Source: Arachis hypogaea
Taxonomy: Eukaryota > Streptophyta > Magnoliopsida > Fabales > Fabaceae
DNA: 64,000 nt
Direction of reading: 5' to 3'
NCBI RefSeq assembly: GCF_003086295.3
Contig: NC_092054.1
Coordinates: 52,187,353 to 52,251,352 of the forward strand
Both the position numbers and the translations under genes were made by a program. This document shows, in pieces, positions 20,543-31,196 of the stretch. How positions within the stretch are numbered: position 1 is the first letter of the stretch; each line of letters begins with the position of its first letter. The notes below the pieces were generated by a model. The model saw nothing but the letters and a program-made list of their open reading frames with translations, did no database searches and was not told where the DNA came from.

Positions 20543-21064
20543 TCTGCTGGAAGATCTCTTCATCTGAAGAAGACGCCTGCAGAAACTCAAGAACTCATTG
20601 AAATGGTTGCAAATAACCAATTCATGTACACTTCTGAAAGGAATCCTGTGAATAATGGGTCAACTCAGAAGAAAGGAGTTCTTGAGATTGATACTCTGAA
20701 TGCGATATTGGCTCAGAATAAAATATTGACCCAACAAGTCAATATGATTCCTCAGAGTCTGTCTGGAATGCAAGCAGCAACAGGCAGTACTAAGGAAACT
20801 TCCTCTGCTGGAGGATCTCTTCATCTGAAGAAGACGCCTGCAGAAGCTCAAGAACTCATTGAAATGGTTGCAAATAACCAATTCATGTACACTTCTGAAA
20901 GGAATCCTGTGAACAATGGGTCAACTCAGGAGAAAAGAGTTCTTGAGATTGATACTCTGAATGCGATATTGGCTCAGAATAAAATATTGACCCAACAAGT
21001 CAATATGATTCCTCAGAGTCTGTCTGGAATGCAAGCAGCAACAGGCAGTACTAAGGAAACTTCC
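20543..21064 (+). repeat. E1 gag: 261-bp in-frame tandem duplication
   Basis: Two 261-bp copies (20543-20803, 20804-21064) encode an 87-aa segment with LKKTPAE.QELIEMVANNQF and LEIDTLNAILAQNK. A few substitutions separate them. E2 and Q have one copy. Confidence 0.95.
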
Positions 21065-22470
21065 TCTGAAGAAGAAGCTTATGATCCTGAGAACCCAGCA
21101 ATGGAAGAGGTGAATTACATGGAAGAATCCTATGGAAACACCTATAATCCTTCATGGAGAAATCATCCAAATCTCTCATAAAAGGATCAACAGAGACCTC
21201 AACAAGGTTTCAGCAACAATAATGGTGGAAGAAACAAGTTTAGCAATAGCAAGCCTTTTCCATCATCTTCTCAGCAACAGACAGAGAATTCTAAGCAAAA
21301 CCCCTCTGACTTAACAACCATTGTCTCTGATCTAATCAAAACCAGTCAAAGTTTTATGACTGAAACAAGGTCCTCCATTAGAAATTTGGAGGCACAATTG
21401 GGTCAGTTGAGTAAGAAAATTACTGAAATCCCTCCTAGCACTCTCCCTAGCAATACAGAAGAGAATCCAAAAAGAGAGTGTAAGGCCATAACCACAACCC
21501 ACACGGCCAAACTTGGAGAGGAGGAAGAAGCAGTGATTCCCACTGAGGAAGACCTCAATGGACGCCCACTGACCTCCATGGAGTTCCCTAATGAGGAACC
21601 ATGGGAATCTGAGGCTCATTCTGAGACCATAGAGATTCCATTGAATTTACTTCTGCCTTTCATAAGCTCTGATGAGTATTCTTCCTCTGAAGAGGATGAA
21701 GATGTTACTGAAGAGTAAGTTGCTAAGTACCTTGGAGCAATCATGAAGCTAAATGCCAAGTTATTTGGTAATGAGACTTGGGAGAATGAACCTCCATTGC
21801 TCATCAAAGAACTGGATGACTTGACTAGGCAGAGATTACCTCAAAAGAGACAGGACCCTGGAAAGTTCTCAATCCCTTGTACCATAGGCACCGTGACCTT
21901 TGAGAAGGCTCTGTGTGACCTAGGGTCAAGCATAAACCTTATGCCTCTCTCTGTAATGGAGAAGCTAGGGATCATTGAGGTACAAGCTGCAAGAATCTCA
22001 CTAGAGATGGCAGACAATTCAAAGAAACATACTTATGGACTTGTAGAGGATGTCTTGGTAAAGATTGAAGACCATTACATCCCTGCTGATTTCATAGTCC
22101 TAGAGACTAGGAAGTGTATGGATGAATCCATCATCCTTGGCAGACCCTTCCTAGCCACAGCAAAAGCTGTGATTGATGTTGACAGAGGAGAATTGATCAT
22201 TCAAGTGAATGGAGACTCCCTTGTGTTTAAAACTCAAGGATATCCCTCTGTCACCATGGAGAGGAAGCATGAAGAGCTTCTCTCAATACAGAGTCAAACA
22301 GAGCCCCCACAGTCAAACTCTAAGTTTGGTGTTGGGAGGCCACAACTAAACTTTAAGTTTGGTGTTGAACCCCCACATTCAAACTCTAAGTTTGGTGTTG
22401 GGAGGTTTCAACATTGCTCTGAACATCTGTAAGGCTCCATCAGAGCCACTGTCAAGCTATTGACATTAAA

Positions 22471-22496
22471 GAAGCGCTTGTTGGGAGGTAACCCAA
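22471..22496 (+). promoter_or_regulatory. E1: post-pol stem-loop
   Basis: GAAGCGCTTG is followed by TTGGGAGGTAACCCAA, a 5-bp stem with a 6-nt loop, 38 nt after the gag-protease stop. It is present in M, E1, E2 and Q. Confidence 0.6.
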
Positions 22497-22636
22497 TCGT
22501 TACTATTCTATGTTAAATTTCTATTTTCCTTTGTTATTTTATGTTTTCTGTAGGTTGATGATCATGTGAAGTCACAAAAACAATTGAAAAAGTAAAAACA
22601 GAATGAAAAACAGAACACCCTGAGGGAGACAGTTAT

Positions 22637-22836
22637 TGGCATCTAAACGCCAGTAAAGGTAGCAGAATGGGCGTTAAACGCCCAGTCTGGCACCATTCTG
22701 GGCGTTTAACGCCAGAAAAGGGCACCAGACTGGCGTTTAATGCCAGGAATGGGTACAAAGCTGGCGTTAAACACCAGAAATGGGCAGCAGCCTGGCGTTT
22801 AATGCCAGGATTGGTAGAAAGGGGCGTTTTGCACGC
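22637..22836 (+). repeat. E1: 31-bp-period palindrome array
   Basis: Seven palindromes of the GGGCGTTAAACGCCC/TGGCGTTTAATGCCA type start at 22637, 22669, 22700, 22731, 22762, 22793 and 22822, nearly all exactly 31 bp apart. Confidence 0.9.
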
Positions 22837-23044
22837 CACTTAGTGCAGGGATGAGATATCCTTGACACCTCAGGATCTGTGGACCCCACAGGATCCCCAC
22901 CTACCCCACCACTCTCTTTCTTCTTCACCCATTCACCAATCACCTCAATACCTCTTCCCCAAAAACCCCTCACCTATCAAATCCCACCATTCTCTTCACC
23001 ACTCACATCCATCCTTCGTAAAACCATACACACCCCTCTCACCC

Positions 23045-23054
23045 CTATATAAAC
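23045..23054 (+). promoter_or_regulatory. E1: candidate internal TATA box for ORF2
   Basis: CTATATAAAC lies 198 nt before the ORF2 ATG, followed by a pyrimidine-rich leader. E2 has CTATATAAAT at the same distance (199 nt). Confidence 0.5.
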
Positions 23055-23169
23055 CCATCTTCACTCCTTCATTTTTACACAACCTAAACACTACTTCTCC
23101 CTCTTGGCCGAAACACAAAGCCCCCTCCATCTCCTCTATTTCTTCTCTTCTACTCTCTTCTTTCTTCTT

Positions 23170-23204
23170 TTGCTCGAGGACGAGCAACCTTCTAAGTTTG
23201 GTGT
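23170..23204 (+). promoter_or_regulatory. E1: hairpin + TAAGTTTGGTGT module before ORF2
   Basis: TTGCTCG-AGGA-CGAGCAA (perfect 7-bp stem), 5 nt, TAAGTTTGGTGT, ending 38 nt before the ORF2 ATG. Confidence 0.8.
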
Positions 23205-23242
23205 GGTAAAAGCTAAAGCTTTTTATTTTTCCATAACCATTT

Positions 23243-24388
23243 ATGGCATCAAAAGCCGGAGAAACCTCTAGAAAGAGGAAAGTGAAGGCAAAAGCTTCCA
23301 CCTCCGAGTCATGGGAGATGGAGAGATTCCTTTCAAGGGTGCATCAAGACCACTTCTATGAAGTTGTGGCCAAGAAGAAAGTGATCCCCGAGGTCCCTTT
23401 CAAACTCAAAAAGAATGAGTATCCGGAGATCCGATATGAGATCCGAAGAAGAGGTTGGGAAGTTCTCACCAACCCTATTCAACAAGTCGGGATCTTAATG
23501 GTTCAAGAGTTCTATGCCAATGCATGAATCACCAAGAACCATGATCAAAGTGTGAACCCGGACCCTAAGAATTGGCTTACAATGGTTCGAGGGAATTACT
23601 TAGATTTTAGTCCGGAAAATGTAAGGTTGGCATTCAACTTGCCCATGATGCAAGGAGATGCACACCCCTACACTAGAAGGGTCAACTTTGATCAAAGGTT
23701 GGACCAAGTCCTCATGGACATCTGTGAAGAGGGCGCCCAATGGAAAAGAGATTCAAGAGGGAAGCCGGTTCAACTAAGAAGGCATGACCTCAAGCCCCTG
23801 GCTAGGGGATGGTTGGAGTTCATCCAACGCTCAATCATTCCTACTAGCAACCGGTCCGAAGCTACTATAGACCGGGCTATCATGATACATAGCATCATGA
23901 TTGGAGAGGAAGTGGAAGTTCATGAGGTTATATCCCAAGAACTCTACAAGGTGGCGGACAAGTCCTCTCCTTTGGCAAGGTTAGCCTTTCCTCATCTCAT
24001 TTGTCACCTTTGCAATTCGGTTGGAATTGACATAGAGGGAGACATTCTCATTGATGAGGACAAACCCATCACTAAGAAAAGGATGGAGCAAACAAGAGAA
24101 CCTCATCAAGAACATGAGAAAATTCCTCATCATGAAATCCCTGAGATACCTCAAGGGATGCATCTTCCTCCACAAAACTATTGGGAGCAAATCAACACCT
24201 CCCTAGGAGAATTGAGTTCCAACATGGGACAACTAAGGATGGAGCACCAAGAGCATTCTATCCTCCTCCATGAAATTAGAGAAGATCAAAGAACCATGAG
24301 AGAGGAGCAACAAAGGCAAGGAAGAGACATTAAGGAGCTCAAGCACTCCATAAGATCTTCAAGAGGAAGAACAAGCCGCCATCACTAA
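23243..24388 (+). pseudogene. E1: ORF2, plant-transposon-protein domain, one stop
   Basis: The frame starts ATGGCATCAAAAGCCGG and is 381 codons long, with one in-frame TGA at 23525-23527 where E2 has Trp (a G-to-A change). Blocks: basic N-terminus (RKRKVKAKA), FKLKKNEYPEIRYEIRRRGW, LMVQEFYANA, LDFSPENVRLAFNLP, RGWLEFIQRSIIPTSNRSEA, LARLAFPHLICHLCNSVGID. The C-terminal third (LSSNMGQLRMEHQEHS, EEQQRQGRDIKELKHS) is probably coiled coil. The family is commonly labelled putative plant transposon protein, with unknown function. It sits in the env position. The GC-richer codons differ from the AT-rich flanks. Confidence 0.75.
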
Positions 24389-25427
24389 GGTGGACCCGTT
24401 CTTTAATTTCCTTGTTCTTTATTTTCTGTTTTTCGAAAATTATGCTTTATGTTTATCTATGTTTGTGTCTTTATTACATGATCATTAGTGTCTTAGTGTC
24501 TATGCCTTAAAGCTATGAAAATGAATCCATCACCTTTCTTAAATGAAAAATGTTTTTAATTGAAAAAGAAAAAGAAGTGCATGAATTTCAAATTTTAAAA
24601 TAGTTTAATTATCTTGATGTGGTAGCAATACTATTGTTTTTCTAAATGAATGCTTGAACAGTGCATATTTTTGAATTTGATTGTTTATGAATGTTAAAAT
24701 TGTTGGCTCTTGAAAGAATGAAAGGAAAAGGAGAAATGTTATCTGATGATCTGAAAAATCATAAAATTGATTCTTGAAGCAAGAAAAAGCAATGAAAAGC
24801 TTTAAAAAAAAAAAGAGGAAAAGCAAGCAGAAAAAGCCAATACCCTTTTAAACCAAAAGGCAAGGGTGATAAAAAGGATCCAAGGCTTTGAGCATCAGTG
24901 GATAGGAGGGCCCACAGGAATAAAATCCTGGCCTAAGTGGCTAAACCAAGCTGTCCCTAACCATGTGCTTGTGGCGTGAAGGTGTCAAGTGAAAACTTGA
25001 GACTGAGCGGTTAAAGTCGAGGTCCAAAGCAAAAAGAAGAGTGTGCTTAAGAACCTTGGACACCTCTAATTGGGGACTCTAACAAAACTGAGTCACAATC
25101 TGAAAAGGTTCACCCAGTTATGTGTCTGTGGCATTTATGTATCCGGTGGTAATACTGGAAAACAAAGTGCTTAGGGCCACGGCCAAGACTCATAAAGTAG
25201 CTGTGTTCAAGAATTAACATACTTAACTAGGAGAGTCAGTAACACTATTTAGATTCTGAGTTCCTATAGATGCCAATCATTCTGAACTTCAAGGGATAAA
25301 GTGAGATGCCAAAACTGTTCAGAAGCAAAAAGCTAAAAGCCCCGCTCATCTAATTAATACTGACCTTCATAAATGTTTTTGGAATTCATTGTATATTCTC
25401 TTCTTTTTTATCCTATTTGATTTTCAG
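24389..25427 (+). other. E1: conserved non-coding block after ORF2
   Basis: No gene. AT-rich to about 24840, then about 500 bp strongly similar to E2, Q and even the divergent M (GATCCAAGGCTTTGAGCATC, GTGTGCTTAAGAAC, ATCCGGTGGTAATACTGGAA). Confidence 0.65.
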
Positions 25428-25462
25428 TTGCTTGGGGACAAGCAACAATTTAAGTTTGGTGT
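25428..25462 (+). promoter_or_regulatory. E1: 3' hairpin + TAAGTTTGGTGT module
   Basis: TTGCTTG-GGGA-CAAGCAA (perfect 7-bp stem), 5 nt, TAAGTTTGGTGT, then TG and the 3' LTR at 25465. It replaces a recognisable polypurine tract. Confidence 0.8.
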
Positions 25463-25464
25463 TG

Positions 25465-27107
25465 TGATGAGCGGATAATTTATACGCTTTTTGGCATTGT
25501 TTTTAGTATGTTTTTAGTATATTTTAGTTAGTTTTTATTATGTTTTTATTAGTTTTTAAATAAAAATCACTCTTCTGGACTTTACTATGAGTTTGTGTAT
25601 TTTTCTGTGATTTCAGGTATTTTCTGGCTGAAATTGAGGGACCTGAGCAAAAATCTGATTCAGAGGCTGAAAAAGGACTGTAGATGCTGTTGGATTCTGA
25701 CCTCCCTACACTCAAAGTGGATTTTCTAGAGCTACAGAAGCCCAATTGGCGCGCTCTCAATTGCGTTGGAAAGTAAACATCCTGGGCTTTCCAGCAATAT
25801 ATAATAGTCCAAACTTTACCCGAGATCTGATGGCCCAAATAGGCGTTCCAAGTCAGCTCAAGAATTCTGGCGTTTAACTCCAAAACTGGCACAAAAGCTG
25901 GAGTTAAACACCCAAACTGGCACAAAAGCTGGCGTTTAACTCCAAGAAAAGTTTCTACACGAAAATGCTTCAATGCTCAGTCCAGGCACACACCAAGTGG
26001 GCCCGGAAGAAGATTTCTGCATTAATTACTGATTTCTGTAAACCCTAGGCTACTAGTTCTCTATAAAAAGGACCTTTTGCTATTGTATTTTCATACTTTG
26101 AATCTTTGATAAGTCTTATGCTATCTTAGACACGTTTGGAGGCTGGCCATTCGGCCATGCCTGGACCTTGTTCTTATGTATTCTCAACGGTGGAGTTTCT
26201 ACACACCATAGATTAAGGTGTGGAGCTCTGCTGTTCTTCATGAATTAATACAAGTACTATTGTTTTTCTATTCAACTCAAGTCTATTTCTTCTCCAAGAT
26301 ATTCATTCGTTCTTCAACTTGATGAATGTGATGATCCGTGACACTCATCATCATTCTCACCTATGAACATGTGCCTGACAACCACCTCTGTTCTACTAGC
26401 AATGGCTTGAATGCATATCTCTTGGGTTTCTAATCTAAGATTGGAACCTTCGTGGTATAGGCTAGAATTATTGGCGGCCATTCCTGAGATTCGAAAAGTC
26501 TAAACCTTGTCTGTGGTATTCCGAGTAGGATATGGGAAGGGATGACTGTGACAAGCTTCAAACTCGCGATTGTGGGGCGTGTGACAGACGCAAAAGGATC
26601 AATGGATCCTATTCCGACATGATCGAGAACCGACAGCTGATTAGCCCATGTTGTGACAGAGCATCAGGACCATTTTCACTGAGAGGACGGGATGTAGCCA
26701 TTGACAACGGTGATGCCCAACATAAAGCTTGCCATGGAAAGGAGTATGAATGATTGGAAGAAGGCAATAGGAAAGCAGAGGTTCAAGGGGAACAAAGCAT
26801 CTTCATACGCTTATTTGAAATCCACCAATGAATTACATAAGTATCTCTATCTTTATTTTATGTTTATTTTCATCACCTTAAACTCCATAACCATTTGAAT
26901 CCGCCTGACTGAGATTTACAAGATGACCATAGCTTGCTTCAAGCCGACAATCTCCGTGGGATCGACCCTTACTCACGTAAGATTTATTACTTGGACGACC
27001 CAGTTCACTTGCTGGTTAGTTGTGCGGAATTGTGACAAAGTGTGATTCACGTTTGAGAGCTCCAAGTCCTTTGGCGCCATTGTTGATGATCACAATTTCG
27101 TGCACCA
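25465..27107 (+). mobile_element. E1: 3' LTR, 1643 bp
   Basis: Same ends and length as the 5' LTR. TATA at 26061-26070 and PBS relic at 27072-27089, at the same offsets as in the 5' copy. Followed by CCAGC and the M integrase frame. Confidence 0.9.
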
Positions 27108-27597
27108 CCAGCCCTTTGGCAACTGTCACAGTGACGTACAAACTCTCGAGAATCCTTAAAGAGTGTAGGCCAGTAGAAACCCCTTTGGAGAATCTTTGTG
27201 GCTGTTCTCTCACCTCCAAAGTGTTCTCCATAGTCAAAGCTATGGCAATGCCATAAAATTTTATGTGGCTCTTCTTCAGACACACAGCGGCAGATTATAC
27301 CATCCGAACTTCTCTTAAAGAGATATGGTTCATCCCACAAGTAGTACCTTGCATCATGATTGAGTTTTCGAGCTTGCTGCCTACTATATTCCTTGGGGAT
27401 GAACCTTATTTCCTTGTAATTTGCAATATCTGCAAACCAAGGTGTTGTTCAAATGGCAAAAAGTTGCTCATCCGGAAAGGATTCAGATATCTCAGTAGTA
27501 GGAAGACACGTCTCTGCCACTGGTTCTATCCTGGACAAGTGTTCAGCCACATGACTTTCTGACCCCTTTCTGTCTCTGATTTCTATATCAAGCTCTT
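27108..27597 (-). pseudogene. pol: M: RNase H-integrase junction and integrase zinc-binding domain
   Basis: On the minus strand the frame continues from the RNase H end (LDIEIRDRKGSESHVAEHLSR) through IRFIPKEYSRQQARKLNHDA into the integrase HHCC domain: YLWDEPYLFKRSSDGIICRC, HCHSFDYGEHFGGERTATK, GFYWPTLFKD and the CDSC pair. It ends where E1 interrupts it and continues at 16392. One stop is visible after DEQLFAI. E2 interrupts the other side at 27598. Confidence 0.85.
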
Positions 27598-29327
27598 TGA
27601 TGAGCGGATAATTTATACGCTTTTTGACATTATTTTTAGTATGTTTTTAGTAGGATCTAGTTACTTTTAGGGATGTTTTCATTAGTTTTTATGTTAAATT
27701 CACATTTCTGGACTTTACTATGAGTTTGTGTGTTTTTCTATGATTTCAGGTATTTTCTGGCTGAAATTGAGGGACTTGAGCAGAAATCAGATTCAGAGGT
27801 TGAAGAAGGACTGCTGATGCTGTTGGATTCTGACCTCCCTACACTCAAAGTGGATTTTCTGGAGCAACAGAACTCGAAATGGCATGCTTCCAATTGCGTT
27901 GGAAAGTCGACATCCAGGGCTTTCCAGCATCATATAATAGTCCATACTTTGGCCAAGAATAGATGATGCAAACTGGCGTTCAACGCCAGCTCTCTGCCCA
28001 ATTCTGGCATCCAGCGCCAGAAAAGGATCCAAAACCAGAGTTGAACTCCCAAACTGGCACAAAAGCTGGCGTTCAACTCCAAGAAGGACCTCTACACGTG
28101 CAACACTCAAAGTTCAGCCCAAGCACACACCAAGTGGGCCCCGGAAGTGGATTTATGCATCAATTACTTACTCTTGTAAACCCTAGTAGCTAGTTTATTA
28201 TAAATAGGACATTTCACTATTGTATTTGACATCTTTGGATTATCTTTTGATCTATTGATCACGTTTTGGGGGCTGGCCATCTCGGCCATGCCTGGACCTT
28301 TCACTTATGTATTTTCACGGTAGAGTTTCTACACTCCATAGATTAAGGTGTGGAGCTCTGCTGTTCCTCAAAGATTAATGCAAAGTACCACTGTTTTCTA
28401 TTCAATTCATCTTATTTCCCTTCTAAGATATTCATTCGCTCTTCAACCTGAATGTGATGAACGTGACAATCATCATCATTCCCTATGAACGCGTGCCTGA
28501 CAACCACTTCCGTTCTACCTTCGACTGAATGAGTATCTCTTAGATCTCTTAATCAGAATCTTCGTGGCGTAAGCTAGAATGATGGCGGCATTCAAGAGAA
28601 TCCGGAAAGTCTAAACCTTGTCTGTGGTATTCCGAGTAGGATTCGATGAATGAATGACTGTGACGAGCTCCAAACTCGCGATTGCAGGGCGTTAGTGACA
28701 GACGCAAAAGGATAGTAAATCCTATTCCAGCATGATCGAGAACCGACAGATGAATAGCCGTGCCGTGACAGGGTGCGTTGACCATTTTCACTGAGAGGAT
28801 AAGATGAAGCCATTGACAAGGGTGATGCCTCCAGACGATTAGCCATGCCGTGACAGGGCATTGGATCATTTTCCCGAGAGATGACCGAAAGTAGCCATTG
28901 ACAGTGGTGATGTATCACATAAAGCCAGCCATGGAAAGGAGTAAGACTGATTGGATGAAGATAGCAGGAAAGCAGAGGTTCAGAGGAACGAAAGCATCTC
29001 CATTCGCTTATCTGAAATTCCTACCAATGATTTACATAAGTACCTCTATCCCTATTCTATTATTTATTATTCGAAAACACCATTACTATTTTATATCTGC
29101 CTAACTGAGATTTACAAGGTGACCATAGCTTGCTTCATACCAACAATCTCCGTGGGATTCGACCCTTACTCACGTAAGGTATTACTTGGACGACCCAGTG
29201 CACTTGCTGGTCAGTTACACAGAGTTGTGAACCGTGGTTTTGGCATCATGTTTTTGGCGCCATTTCCAGGGAAAGAAAGAGCAATGAACTTTACATAATT
29301 AAAGTGTAATCACGATTCCGCGCACCA
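27598..29327 (+). mobile_element. E2: 5' LTR, 1730 bp
   Basis: TGATGAGCGG to CGCGCACCA. TATA TTATAAATAG at 28198-28207, U5 hairpin CCTTAC-TCAC-GTAAGG at 29164-29179, PBS relic TGGCGCCATTTCCAGGGA at 29255-29272 (15/18 to the tRNA-Asp PBS). Confidence 0.9.
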
Positions 29328-29333
29328 AGTTTT

Positions 29334-29351
29334 TGGCGCCGTTGCCGGGGA
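29334..29351 (+). promoter_or_regulatory. E2: primer-binding site (tRNA-Asp)
   Basis: Perfect TGGCGCCGTTGCCGGGGA, 6 nt after the LTR. Confidence 0.95.
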
Positions 29352-31196
29352 TTGTTCGAGTTTGGACAACTAACGGTTCATCCTGTTGCTCAGATTAGGT
29401 AATTTTCTTTTTGTTTTGTTTTCAAAAAATTTTCAAAAATCTTTCAAAATTTCTCTTTTGTTTTCGAAAAAAAAATGTTTCAAAAATATATTTTTCTTCA
29501 GAATTTTTAAGAATGAATTCTAGTGTTTCATGAAGCATGTGAAGCATGGCTGGTTGTAAAGCCATGTCTAATTCTTTTGGATAGAGCATGTTAGGCTTGT
29601 CATGTCTGAATTACACTCATATTTTTATTAAAGCTTGGCTGGCTATTAAGCCATGCCTGACCCTTTGATTGGAGCTTTAAGACAAACATGGCAAGATTCC
29701 TGGAATTCATATTAAAAATTTTGGAATCCTTATTTTTATTTTTCAAAGTAATTTTCGAAAAAAAAATAATAAAAATAAAAATACAAAAAAATTAGAAAAT
29801 CATAAAAATCAAAAATATTTTTGTGTTTCTTGTTTGAGTCATGTGTCATGTTATAAGTTTGGTGTCAATTGCATGTGCATCTTGCATTTTTCGAAAATTT
29901 CATGCATTCATAGTGTTCTTCATGATCTTCAAGTTGTTCTTGGTCAGTCTTCTTGTTTGATCTTGATATTTTTCTTGTTTTGTGTCTTTTCTTGTTTTAC
30001 ATGTGCATTTTTTATTTATTAGAGTCTAAACATGAAAGATTTCTAAGTTTGGTGTCTTGCATATTTTCTTTGCATATAAAATTTTTCAAAAATATGTTCT
30101 TGATGTTCATCATGATATTCACGGTGTTCTTGGTGTTCATCTTGACATTCATAGCATTCTTGCACACATTCATAGTTTTGATCTAAAATTGCCATGCATT
30201 GCATCATTTTTCTTGTTTCTCTCTTGCATCATAAAAATTCAAAAATCAAAAAAATATCTTTCCCTTTTTCTCTCATCAAATTCGAAAATTTGAGTTGACT
30301 TTTTCAAAAAAAATTTTTAAAATCAAGTTGTTTCTTATGAGTCAAATCAAATTTTCAATTTAAAAATCTTATCTCTTTCAAAATCTTTTTCAAAAATCAA
30401 ATCTTTTTCAAAATTCTTAGTTATTTTCGAAAATTTCAAAAATATTTTTCAAAAATCTTTTTCTTATTTTTATATCAAATTTTCGAAAATAACAATAACA
30501 ATTAATATTTTGATTCAAAAATTTCAAGTTTGTTACTTACTTGTTAAGAAAGATTCAAACTTTAAGTTCTAGAATCATATCTTGTGATTTCTTGTGAATC
30601 AAGTCATCAATTGTGATTTTAAAAAATCAAATCTTTTTCAAAAACTAATTTCAATCATATCTTTTCAAAAATATCCTCTTATCTTATCTTTTTCAAAAAT
30701 TTGATTTCAAAATATCTTTTCTAACTTCCTATCTTCTTATCTTTTCAAAATTGATTTTCAAAATTTGTTTCAACTAACTAACTAACTTTTTGTTTGTTTC
30801 TTACCTTTTTCAAAACCACCTAACTAACTCTCTCTCTCTATTTTCGAAAATATCTTCCCCCTATTTTCAAAATTTCTTTTTAATTAACTAATTATTTTAA
30901 TTTTTTTATTCTAATTTTCGAAAAATTACTAACACTTTTCAAAAACTATTTTCGAAAATCACTAACTCTTTTTCAAAAAAAATTTTCGAAAATTCTCCCT
31001 CTCCCATCTTATTCTATTTATTTATTCATTTACTAACATCTCATCTCACATCTCAACCCTCCTCACAGTTGTGTTTCTTCCATTACATTACATTCTTTAT
31101 CTCCCCCTCTTTTCTTCCACTCACAAAGGGATCCCTATACTGTGGTATAAAGGGTCTCTATTATTATTATTTTTTCTGTGCCCTCTTCTTTGTCAT
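29352..31196 (+). other. E2: untranslated leader
   Basis: Donor-like AGATTAG/GTAATT (GT at 29399-29400). TAAGTTTGGTGT at 29854 and 30044. TTCTTGGTGTTCAT repeats near 30110-30160. Long runs of TTTTCGAAAATT-type sequence. No gene. Confidence 0.7.

Larger units (their letters stand above)
19739..22432 (+). pseudogene. gag: E1: gag-protease frame with two in-frame stops
   Basis: One frame throughout: ATG at 19739, stops at 21179-21181 and 21716-21718, natural TAA at 22430. The capsid-like domain spans about residues 140-270 (YRLMLFPFAVRDRARTWLD, FLAKFFPPQKLSKLRVEVQ, GESLYEAWERYK). Two in-frame tandem duplications (28 and 87 aa) enlarge gag. After the stops comes a protease-like region with LCDLGSSINLMPLSVMEKLG (Asp near 21917) and ILGRPFLATAKAVIDVDRGE. 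Three SKFGV-type repeats close the frame. M and P gag start at the Met equivalent to 19877, so the first 46 codons may be an extension. Gag builds particles and the protease processes them. RT must come from another element. Confidence 0.8.
22433..23169 (+). other. E1: region between protease and ORF2
   Basis: Non-coding. In order: post-pol stem-loop (22471-22496), pyrimidine tract with acceptor-like TTTCTGTAG/GTTGATG (AG at 22552-22553), 31-bp-period palindrome array (22637-22836), C-rich stretch, TATATAAA box (23045-23054) and a TTGGCCGAAACAC context. Frames here are chance products of C-rich sequence. Confidence 0.65.
16393..27107 (+). mobile_element. E1: complete RT-less LTR retrotransposon inserted in M integrase
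   Basis: Plus-strand element, 10,715 bp, with two LTRs of identical length (1643 bp), PBS, leader, gag-protease frame, ORF2, 3' block and module. Flanks are CCATC (16388-16392) and CCAGC (27108-27112), a 5-bp duplication with one mismatch. The M integrase frame resumes on both sides. There is no RT, RNase H or integrase, so the element is non-autonomous. LTR differences by eye (roughly 2-3 percent, uncounted) exceed those of E2. Confidence 0.9.

Noticed and set aside
22637..22836. CRISPR-like array (regular 31-bp repeats)
   Set aside because: The repeats are palindromes with similar, not unique, intervening sequence inside a plant retrotransposon. There are no cas genes and the organism is a eukaryote.
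22862..23301. Pro/Ser/His-rich frames before ORF2
   Set aside because: C-rich promoter-like leader of ORF2. The frame is not conserved between E1, E2 and Q.
25428..25464. Classical polypurine tract before the 3' LTR of E1
   Set aside because: The longest purine run is GGGGA within the hairpin. The 14 nt touching the LTR are T/G-rich, so no standard PPT can be claimed.
28549..29298. Several 70-115 codon frames in both strands of the LTRs (for example 28549-28918, 28951-29298, 37585-37954, 57186-57491)
   Set aside because: They recur in every LTR copy wherever LTR sequence happens to be open. Their protein sequences show no domain and do not keep frame between copies.
31071..31196. Upstream extension of E2 gag from ATG 31071
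   Set aside because: The region is the C/T-rich leader. E1, Q and E5 all start at the ATGAGCAGG equivalent to 31197 and have no matching upstream codons.
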